Shown here: positions 15,959 through 22,036 of the stretch, piece after piece
Numbering within the stretch: position 1 is the first letter of the stretch
Layout of the letters: every line of letters begins with the position of its first letter
Assembly (NCBI GenBank): GCA_000996695.1
Contig: LCAT01000007.1
Coordinates: 1-33,447 of the forward strand
DNA from: a candidate division TM6 bacterium GW2011_GWE2_41_16
GTDB taxonomy: Bacteria; Babelota; Babeliae; Babelales; Babelaceae
Length of the DNA stretch: 33,447 bases
Direction: 5' to 3'
Program-made: the position numbers and the translations under genes
Notes under the pieces: generated by a model
Told to the model about the DNA's origin: nothing
Database searches by the model: none
What the model saw: the letters and a program-made list of their open reading frames with translations, nothing else

Positions 15959-16675
15959 TCAATTTTGTTTAAGTACTGTTTTTGCCGGAAAGTGTAACAC
16001 TTTTTCAAAAAAGGTCACAATCTCACACAAATGCTCATCACGGATCAACTCATTACTTTCAAAATCCTTATTATTATCCAGCACTAACACAGGAATATTT
16101 TTTATGAGGTCTTCTTTGCCGTGTATAAGCCAATCTTCATGTTTTTTATCTAAGCGCTGCAAATAATCAAGCGTCACATTAACCTCTTCAAAACGATTAC
16201 GTTTATGTAAACGCTTAAAGCATACTTCAGGACTCGTACGCAAATAGATAAAGGCGATAGGTTTTTGCACGTGCGTATCAACAAGCCAAGCAAACCACTT
16301 GCAGTACATTTTCCACTCGAGCGATGAAAGATTCCCCATCTCGTAGCTGTTTTTTGCAAAACAAAAACGATCTGAGTATACCGACCGCTCCAAAATTTGT
16401 AAGGGTTGCGTGTTAATTTTTGCTGCTTCTTGTTGAGTTTGTACACGCGTGATAAAAACATATGTTTGAAAGGAATACGCCCAACGTTTTGAATCCTCAT
16501 AAAATTTTTCGAGCAAATTTTCGCCATCCACATCCTGCCATTGAGCATTAGGCTCAAAAACAAGTTGCGCATTAAGCTGCTCGCCAATCAGGCGCAAAAA
16601 GGTAGATTTGCCCGCGCCAACGTTTCCTTCAATTACAACCAATGGTGCATTAACATGTTTTTTTTGAGTGCTCAT
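15959..16675 (-). CDS. Deoxynucleoside kinase, dCK/dGK type (animal-like)
   Basis: Predicted salvage enzyme that phosphorylates deoxyribonucleosides with ATP. 238 residues, normal for the family. Seen: P-loop GNVGAGKST (17-25), FEPNAQW with catalytic Glu41, SFQTY with Gln70, Arg77, ERSVYSDR (96-103), and a LID region around KRLHKRNRFEE. Arg77 and Asp102 correspond to Arg104 and Asp133 of human dCK, the pair kept in dCK and dGK and replaced in thymidine-active members, so purine or dC substrates are likelier than dT. Overall it resembles human dGK/dCK more than typical bacterial dNKs (for example IPVLVLDNNKDF near the C-terminus). It sits 41 bp upstream of atpE and may lead that transcript. 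Horizontal transfer is an inference. Confidence 0.9.
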   Translation of the reverse strand: MSTQKKHVNAPLVVIEGNVGAGKSTFLRLIGEQLNAQLVFEPNAQWQDVDGENLLEKFYEDSKRWAYSFQTYVFITRVQTQQEAAKINTQPLQILERSVYSDRFCFAKNSYEMGNLSSLEWKMYCKWFAWLVDTHVQKPIAFIYLRTSPEVCFKRLHKRNRFEEVNVTLDYLQRLDKKHEDWLIHGKEDLIKNIPVLVLDNNKDFESNELIRDEHLCEIVTFFEKVLHFPAKTVLKQN

Positions 16676-16783
16676 GCGTAAAAATCCCGGACGTTTTTTA
16701 TGAATTTTACAACAAAAATTTTCTTACCTCGCCCAAGCTTACGCCCTTTTTTGTGGTTATTAAAGTGTTGTTTTTTGCTCATG

Positions 16784-16817
16784 AAAAAGCCCACGGTTTT
16801 TACGCCATGGGCTTTTT
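16784..16817 (-). terminator. Terminator after the 180-residue exported protein gene
   Basis: AAAAAGCCCA / TGGGCTTTTT stem (16784-16793 / 16808-16817) with CC/GG extending it across a mismatch. It lies 24 bp after the stop at 16841, with a T tract on the minus strand. The symmetry also allows + strand use. Confidence 0.85.
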
Positions 16818-16840
16818 GTTTTGGTCAAGAATTAAAAAAA

Positions 16841-17383
16841 TTATTTTGCTGGTTCTGGTTTAGCTTCTTCAGCAGGCACGTTTGATTTTGCAAACGTTGC
16901 TACAAAGAATGCTCCTGCTGATTTTGCAAGTCCCGAAGCAATACTATCTCTTTTAGCCCATGATTCAGAAACAGTTTTTTTAATAGATGCTCCCCAGTTT
17001 CTTACGGCTGATTTACCATTTTCAGATGCGGTAAACCACAAGTAAGAACCAAGAGCAATCGCACCACCGTAACGAATTACTGGATACTTGATAGCGTAAG
17101 CAACAACACCTAATGTTACCAATGTTGCAGGCAAATAATGAGGATTTTTTGCGATCACATTTTTAAGAGATCGCACATCATCCGCAAGTTCTATACAAAA
17201 ATAATCACGTAAAGTATCAATTTTTGTTGAGGATGTTGAGCCAGAACCCTTTGTTTTTGCTGTAACGACAACAGGAGGTTGAACTGTAACGGGTTGTTCT
17301 TCTGCCGGTTTTACTTCCATCGCGCATGCACATACAGGTGCAAGCAAAAGTGATGCTAAAAATACATTTTTGAGAAATTTCAT
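16841..17383 (-). CDS. Small exported/membrane protein of unknown function
   Basis: 180 residues, no recognised family. Residues 1 to 21 form a signal peptide (MKFLKNVFLASLLLAPVCAC, then AME). A Val/Pro/Thr-rich linker follows (about 23-52), then a helical region, then two hydrophobic stretches (around 85-98 and 105-118) that could be membrane helices, and an Ala-rich C-terminus ending in a Pro/Glu/Lys tail. It is a stand-alone transcription unit: strong promoter upstream, AGAGG before the ATG, and a good terminator downstream. The layout suggests an abundant envelope protein, but no function can be assigned. Confidence 0.75.
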   Translation of the reverse strand: MKFLKNVFLASLLLAPVCACAMEVKPAEEQPVTVQPPVVVTAKTKGSGSTSSTKIDTLRDYFCIELADDVRSLKNVIAKNPHYLPATLVTLGVVAYAIKYPVIRYGGAIALGSYLWFTASENGKSAVRNWGASIKKTVSESWAKRDSIASGLAKSAGAFFVATFAKSNVPAEEAKPEPAK

Positions 17384-17443
17384 ACAAACCTCTTGTTTAT
17401 ATTTAGTTATAAAAACAATAGAAAAAACTCTATTTGAAAAATA

Positions 17444-17471
17444 ATTCTATCAATCAAAAAAAATTTGTCAA
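17444..17471 (-). promoter_or_regulatory. Sigma70-type promoter for the 180-residue exported protein
   Basis: On the minus strand: TTGACA (17466-17471, perfect consensus), 16 bp spacer, TAGAAT (17444-17449, five of six). The predicted leader is about 55 nt. This is the best match to a housekeeping promoter that I found in the window. Confidence 0.75.
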
Positions 17472-17563
17472 ACATACCCACACAAAAAAGGTCCTATATT
17501 GTACAAAAAAAATGCGCAAAACAAGCGCGCGAACATGAATGGCGTATGCGGCTCACACAAAAA

Positions 17564-17870
17564 ATTGATGTATCGGTTCCAGCCGTCGCATTGAAACTTT
17601 CAGCCCAAGTGACACGCCCAAGCACCTCAATGTTTCAGTACTCGGTTTCACTTGGAGCCTGAAGTCCAGATAAAACGCCTGAGCGCTTCAATGTTTCAGG
17701 CTCAATTTTATCTGAAGCTATGGCTGGCACGAAAAACAGCGACGGCCATTACATTTCGACTTCGAGCCGCATAAACCTTTAATGGCGAGTACGACTAGCA
17801 AACATGATTGATGTATCGGTTCAAACTGGCGACTGCCATTACATTTCTACTTCAAGCCGCGTGAGTCCTT
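17564..17870. repeat. Nested hairpin cluster and duplicated sequence blocks
   Basis: An outer stem CCAGCC (17579-17584) / GGCTGG (17722-17727) encloses two tandem hairpins. Hairpin 1 is CCAAGTGA (17605-17612) / TCACTTGG (17648-17655). Hairpin 2 is CAGATAAAA (17667-17675) / TTTTATCTG (17706-17714). Both enclose the same 12 nt TCAATGTTTCAG (17627-17638, 17688-17699). The outer arms recur, without the insert, at 10608-10635; the hairpin 1 arms recur without its interior at 15523-15546. Two further blocks are duplicated locally: 17564-17579 with 17807-17822 (16 of 16), and 17739-17770 with 17829-17860 (29 of 32). The rest of the 455 bp gap (17384-17838) has no gene. Confidence 0.75.
17739..17775 (-). 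pseudogene. Remnant copy of the ABC permease 3' end
   Basis: On the minus strand this block still reads RLEVEM and a stop in the same frame as the end of the intact permease gene 90 bp away. The differences inside those codons are synonymous (CTT/CTC, GTA/GTC). It looks like the tail of a lost second permease copy or of a local duplication. Only about 35 bp is recognisable. Confidence 0.5.
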
Positions 17871-18648
17871 TTTTGCAGGCTGATGTAAATGCACGTGAGA
17901 GCACAAATGCTACGCACACCCCATAGACTCCAAGCAATGCTGCAGCGACTCCCACCTGCGTCCAAAATCCAGCCACGCCTGTAGCGGTAATGCGCACGAA
18001 CGAAAATATGTGATATAAAGGATTGTATGCAGGAATAGATCGCATAACACTCGGCAACACGTCTATGGAGTAAAATACGCCACTAATAGGCACGAACAGC
18101 CAGCTTGCCGCCCATACAAGTGGATTTGCCTGTTTACCAAGCCAGAGTAAAAGCGCCGTCATCAAAAAGCCCACTATCATGCCCGCGAGTAGAAGAAGCC
18201 CGAGCGCAAGTAATACCGTCCAGCCAAACGAAAAAACCCAGAACCCAAAAATCAGCCATACTAAAAAAGTGCCTATGGAAAAGCTCACCACACCACAAAT
18301 ACCTGCAAGTATTGCTAAAGCAATAACCCATTCAGTTTTGCGCAAAGGCGTTGAGAACAATGCAACAAAATTTGCATCCCACAAATCACGCAAGAGTGCA
18401 ACACCCACTGTGGTATTTGCACGCAAAAAACCATACAGCAATGCAAGATTTGCGAACAAAATGTGCGCTTGCATAACAGAGGTACTATTCGAGGCAACTG
18501 CTGTTTGTGAGATACTTTTGCCCAAAAAACCAAAAATCATAATGTCGATCAAAATCCAATACCAGTAATGAAAAATTTCAAAAGGCTTTTTAAAATAAAA
18601 CAGGTGACGATATAATATCGCCCCTATGCGATACATCGATTCTTTCAT
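17839..18648 (-). CDS. ABC-2 type transporter permease
   Basis: 269 residues; membrane subunit of an exporter whose ATPase is the gene just upstream (35 bp apart). Six hydrophobic segments are visible, including WYWILIDIMIFGFLG, ILFANLALLYGF, VIALAILAGICGVVSFSIG, VLLALGLLLLAGMIVGFLM, and a final VGVAAALLGVYGVCVAFVL. The arrangement and the PFEIFHYWYW start match ABC-2 family exporters of lipids, polysaccharides or drugs; the cargo cannot be told. I chose the ATG at 18648, with AAAGGA 6 nt upstream, over a TTG five codons earlier. The stop codon is immediately followed by a TGGC-N4-GCCA palindrome, and a remnant of the gene's 3' end lies further downstream. Confidence 0.88.
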   Translation of the reverse strand: MKESMYRIGAILYRHLFYFKKPFEIFHYWYWILIDIMIFGFLGKSISQTAVASNSTSVMQAHILFANLALLYGFLRANTTVGVALLRDLWDANFVALFSTPLRKTEWVIALAILAGICGVVSFSIGTFLVWLIFGFWVFSFGWTVLLALGLLLLAGMIVGFLMTALLLWLGKQANPLVWAASWLFVPISGVFYSIDVLPSVMRSIPAYNPLYHIFSFVRITATGVAGFWTQVGVAAALLGVYGVCVAFVLSRAFTSACKKGLTRLEVEM

Positions 18649-18683
18649 ATGTATTCCTTTCAATGATGCTTTTTTATTTTTTA

Positions 18684-19598
18684 TTAGTGCATAAGTGCTA
18701 TAAAATAGTCCTCGAGCGTCGGTTTGCCTACCGATATACTCGAATAATCAACGCCAAGTTGAGCACACTGATTCAAAACTTTTGCAACACTTTGTTCATC
18801 AAGCGCTATTTCAATAAAATCATGTTCCTTTAACTCAAAACGTATCTGGGAAACGGTAAGATACTCGGTTAAACGAGACAGATTTTGAACGACCAGTAAT
18901 GTAAGAGTGACAAAGCAAACTGTTGCGGCAAGACGTTCCGGCGTGTTATCTGCGACAATTTCACCGTTTTTAAGCACAATAATACGATCACACAACTCAG
19001 TAACCTCGGCCATATTGTGCGACGTAAACAACATCGAAACCGTGTGTTGTTTGCTATAGGTTGCGATAAACTGCCGAATCGTTTGAGCATTTTCAGGATC
19101 AAGCGTCGCAGTAGGTTCATCAAGCAGTATTAAATCAGGCTCAACTAAAAATGTACGCGCTAAAATAACTGTGGTCGTTTGGCCTGCAGACAGTCGCGTC
19201 GAATTTTTATGAGCAAGATGTCGAATTCTAAACGCATCAAGCATTTCTTCAATACGTACAGTCAAATGAGACCAATTCATGCCGTACAGTAAACCGTACA
19301 TACGTAGGCACTCATACACCGTTAAATTGCTTGGTAACTTCATAGTGCCTGAAGCAAATGCTATACGTTGAGCATTAAACTGCATTGATCCGGACGTAGG
19401 GGTCAAGACACCAAGCAACATTTGCATCGTGGTTGTTTTACCTGCACCATTCGCACCCAAAAAACCGAGTGTTTCACCGCGAGTAAGCGAAAACGAAATC
19501 TCCTTAACCGCCACAAAGTCTTGGGCGCCACGAACGCGCGCAAACCATGCAGGCTCAAACACTTTTTTTAATTTATGAACAATTAATGCTTTTTTCAT
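18684..19598 (-). CDS. ABC transporter ATP-binding protein (ABC-2 exporter)
   Basis: 304 residues; powers the adjacent permease. Seen: Walker A GANGAGKTTT, the signature LSAGQTTTV, Walker B LILLDEPTATLDP, and the H-loop in FTSHNMAEVTELCDRI. About 85 residues follow the nucleotide-binding domain and probably form an accessory C-terminal domain (IRFELKEHDFIEIAL, ending PTLEDYFIALMH), as in many ABC-2 exporter ATPases. The insertion VRGAQDFVAVKEISF before Walker A is typical of this subfamily. The start at 19598 has TAGGAG 10 nt upstream; a longer reading to 19634 runs into a repeat and is not used. The repeat element at 19614-19686 lies directly upstream, so it may sit in this operon's promoter or leader. 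Confidence 0.92.
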   Translation of the reverse strand: MKKALIVHKLKKVFEPAWFARVRGAQDFVAVKEISFSLTRGETLGFLGANGAGKTTTMQMLLGVLTPTSGSMQFNAQRIAFASGTMKLPSNLTVYECLRMYGLLYGMNWSHLTVRIEEMLDAFRIRHLAHKNSTRLSAGQTTTVILARTFLVEPDLILLDEPTATLDPENAQTIRQFIATYSKQHTVSMLFTSHNMAEVTELCDRIIVLKNGEIVADNTPERLAATVCFVTLTLLVVQNLSRLTEYLTVSQIRFELKEHDFIEIALDEQSVAKVLNQCAQLGVDYSSISVGKPTLEDYFIALMH

Positions 19599-19613
19599 TA
19601 TTTGTTTACTCCT

Positions 19614-19686
19614 ACAAGGGCATTCGCCCTCCATAACGAAAGTATACGTATCGTTTGGGCCGTAAGCCTTGTGAAGGCTTGACCCA
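19614..19686. repeat. Second copy of the left part of the MITE-like element
   Basis: Matches 12005-12070: CAAGGGCRTTCGCCCTCC, ATAACGA, a variable stretch, TCGTTTGGGCCG, then AAGGCTTGACCCA. This copy has an extra 11 bp that creates a new hairpin (AAGCCTT-GTG-AAGGCTT). The AACGA...TCGTT pairing is kept in both copies although the bases between them differ. No right-hand inverted repeat is present. Confidence 0.75.
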
Positions 19687-19716
19687 TGACATAATATTTA
19701 ATCCCAATAAGTCCTG

Positions 19717-20670
19717 TTAATCATTATTATGCAATCGGCTACACCAATCAAGCACAATCCGACGAATTTCGCGCACACCCTCATGAGCATCAATAGAGCC
19801 CACTAAAATATAGCGTGCCATAAACCAACGTCGTACTTTATTCCATAATATGGCATCGCTAAAAGCACCATGTCCTGCTTTCTCTATAATAATCTTTTCA
19901 CCCACACTTTTTGCAAGCGCTGTATCAACAGAGATCATACGTGCTAAATACGATTTGCCGCCAACACCCGCAGCTAAAAATAGCCATGTGCATGATGGCA
20001 AGGCAGATTTATTGATGTTTTCGTACCAGCCGTCCAAGCTTATAACCTTTTTTATCCATTTTTTTGTGGATGCATTTTTCAGCATGGTTACCCCGCCAAG
20101 CGAGTGCCCTAAAGCAATAACATGCAAAGTATCGATACCTGCAAAAAAATGCTGCTGCATAGCACTCCACCCTGAACATTTACTCATAAAATCATCAATC
20201 ATGAACGAGTACTGGTCTATAACCTGCTTAATTAATTGTTCACGATTTTCTTTTGTTATATCTATCGATTGAAATATACCATGCACTTTTGTACCATCAG
20301 CAAGTTTTACCACACGCGCTAAACCGGGCATGTTAATCGCAACAACTACGTACCCATGGCTCGCGAGTTCTTTGAGCAAAAAAAGATAATCAGTGCTCTG
20401 GGACAGATATCCATGAGCAAAAAGCACTAAAGGACAGGTTGTAAAATCTTTTTTGATCGGAAAAAACACGTCATACGGGTATTCAATAGTTTTACCCTTA
20501 TACAAGCAGTGCTCAAACATCGTCAATGACGCCACTCCAAAACTGCCCGTCGGTTTAATCTCAACATTATCAAAAACTGATGAATAAATTGCGCATGCAA
20601 ACAAAGCACCGCAAACACCTATACAAAATAATCCTACGGCTATCCCTTTTGCGATTATATGTGCGTACAT
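19717..20670 (-). CDS. Membrane-anchored or exported alpha/beta hydrolase (PAF-acetylhydrolase/lipase-like)
   Basis: 317 residues. Residues 7 to 30 (AKGIAVGLFCIGVCGALFAC) form a signal anchor or signal peptide. The alpha/beta-hydrolase core shows the oxyanion-hole HG in LVLFAHGYLS, the nucleophile elbow GHSLGG, a likely acid in VISLDGWY, and a catalytic His in KAGHGAFSDA. This order and the LDGWY segment recall platelet-activating-factor acetylhydrolase and related lipases, so an ester or lipid substrate is plausible but unproven. It lies 60 bp downstream of dprA on the same strand and upstream of the ABC transporter, separated from it by the repeat. Only a weak G-rich Shine-Dalgarno precedes the ATG. 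Confidence 0.85.
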   Translation of the reverse strand: MYAHIIAKGIAVGLFCIGVCGALFACAIYSSVFDNVEIKPTGSFGVASLTMFEHCLYKGKTIEYPYDVFFPIKKDFTTCPLVLFAHGYLSQSTDYLFLLKELASHGYVVVAINMPGLARVVKLADGTKVHGIFQSIDITKENREQLIKQVIDQYSFMIDDFMSKCSGWSAMQQHFFAGIDTLHVIALGHSLGGVTMLKNASTKKWIKKVISLDGWYENINKSALPSCTWLFLAAGVGGKSYLARMISVDTALAKSVGEKIIIEKAGHGAFSDAILWNKVRRWFMARYILVGSIDAHEGVREIRRIVLDWCSRLHNND

Positions 20671-20730
20671 AAAGCCCCCAAAGCCCTAAATTACGATCAA
20701 TTATTTTTGATACACACGCTTGAAAGATCC

Positions 20731-21906
20731 CTATCTCCCCGTGACGCGTGACCATCGCCCCATAAAATCTTGCTCTATTACACCATCAAAAGACAAGTCA
20801 TAGAGTTTTGCACGCAGAGTATCAGCACAACTCCACCGACCTAACGCCATCAACTGATCAAAAAATTGGGGCGTTTTGCATGCAGCGTACACATACGCTT
20901 CATCAGAATCTGCAGGATATGCTATTTGTTCACTATGCGACATATTTGTTTGCGAAACACATTCTTTTTCAACCGGTTCAAAAATCGACATGTTCGATAT
21001 TTTGCGATGAGCATTTACACCAAGCAAATTTAAAATATGAGAGCCTGAGTGCACACACTGGGCTCCTTGCGCAATTAATTCGTGACAACCTTCTGAGAGA
21101 GGGTTATCTATTTGACCGGGAACAGCACAAACATCGCGGCCTTCATCCAAGGCATAACGCGCGGTAATGAGCGCACCACTTTTAGCTGCAGCCTGAAATA
21201 CCAGCGTTACACGCGACATGCCCGCAATAATGCGATTACGCGCCGGAAAATTATCCGGTCGAGCCTCTTGCTCAAGACCAAACGAAGAAATTACCGCACC
21301 ACCCGCATCAATTATTTGATCAAACAAAGAATTATTTTCTTTAGGATATGGCCGACACAGGCCTGAACCAAGAACCGCTATCGTTTTAAGCCCAGTACGC
21401 AACGCATGTTGATGAGCACTGGTATCAATACCTCGAGCTCCGCCACTTACTATACACACATCAGTACCCGTGCACTCACGAATAATTTTATCAACACACG
21501 CAAAACCGTACCTATCAGCTTTACGAGAACCTATGCATGCAACAGTATTTTGAATATTCAAAACATCAGCGCATCCATACACATACAACCCGATGGGCGG
21601 CTGATGAATATGCGCAAGCAACTGAGAATACTGCCCTGACAATCGCGAAACCCATACGGCACCAGACTTCTGCAACACATGTTCTTCTGCTTCAAGCATT
21701 CGCATATCAGCCAAGCCATGGACTAAAAACTCTGCGCGAGCTTGCGATATACCAAGGGCACAAAAATCGCGCGTGCCCCATGCATAAAATTGTTCAACAA
21801 GAGCATCATCATGCGTATGCAAAAAATCGATCAGAGGAGCCAGCGTTGCCGGCCCAACCCCGTCGATAAGAGAACAATGCAACAAAAAACGATCGCGCGC
21901 ATTCAT
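20731..21906 (-). CDS. dprA: DNA processing protein DprA
   Basis: Loads RecA onto incoming single-stranded DNA during natural transformation; also found in species not known to be competent. 391 residues. The Rossmann-like DprA core is complete: CIGSRKADRYG, IVSGGARGIDTSAH, VLGSGLCRPYPKEN, NFPARNRIIAG, AAKSGALITARYA, and VPGQIDNPLSEGCHELI. An N-terminal helical region (about 1-60) resembles the SAM-like domain, with GVGPATLAPLI. The C-terminal part after about residue 300 looks like the winged-helix (DprA/Smf) domain. It follows gyrA after 130 bp. A GGC-N4-GCC palindrome lies 33 bp upstream of its start codon. Confidence 0.94.
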   Translation of the reverse strand: MNARDRFLLHCSLIDGVGPATLAPLIDFLHTHDDALVEQFYAWGTRDFCALGISQARAEFLVHGLADMRMLEAEEHVLQKSGAVWVSRLSGQYSQLLAHIHQPPIGLYVYGCADVLNIQNTVACIGSRKADRYGFACVDKIIRECTGTDVCIVSGGARGIDTSAHQHALRTGLKTIAVLGSGLCRPYPKENNSLFDQIIDAGGAVISSFGLEQEARPDNFPARNRIIAGMSRVTLVFQAAAKSGALITARYALDEGRDVCAVPGQIDNPLSEGCHELIAQGAQCVHSGSHILNLLGVNAHRKISNMSIFEPVEKECVSQTNMSHSEQIAYPADSDEAYVYAACKTPQFFDQLMALGRWSCADTLRAKLYDLSFDGVIEQDFMGRWSRVTGR

Positions 21907-22036
21907 GCTCGCACGTACCTTTTATATTCTTAACTTTTATGGCATTCGCCACTTTGATATACACAATTTATTACTTGATCTGGCATTGGTAGGTGTTAAA
22001 TGTGTAACTCTTAGTGAATCTTGCTAAATATTTTTT

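Noticed and set aside
17465-17662. 65-codon + strand ORF in the gap before the ABC permease
   Set aside because: It starts in the promoter of the divergent gene and ends inside the hairpin cluster; no protein-like features.
17579-17729. Integron attC sites
   Set aside because: The structure is similar, with variable stems and a conserved interior, but I could not find the RYYYAAC/GTTRRRY core sites or an integrase; kept only as an analogy.
17564-17870. Possible CRISPR array
   Set aside because: The repeats are few, unequal in spacing and themselves self-complementary with variable arms; no cas genes are present.
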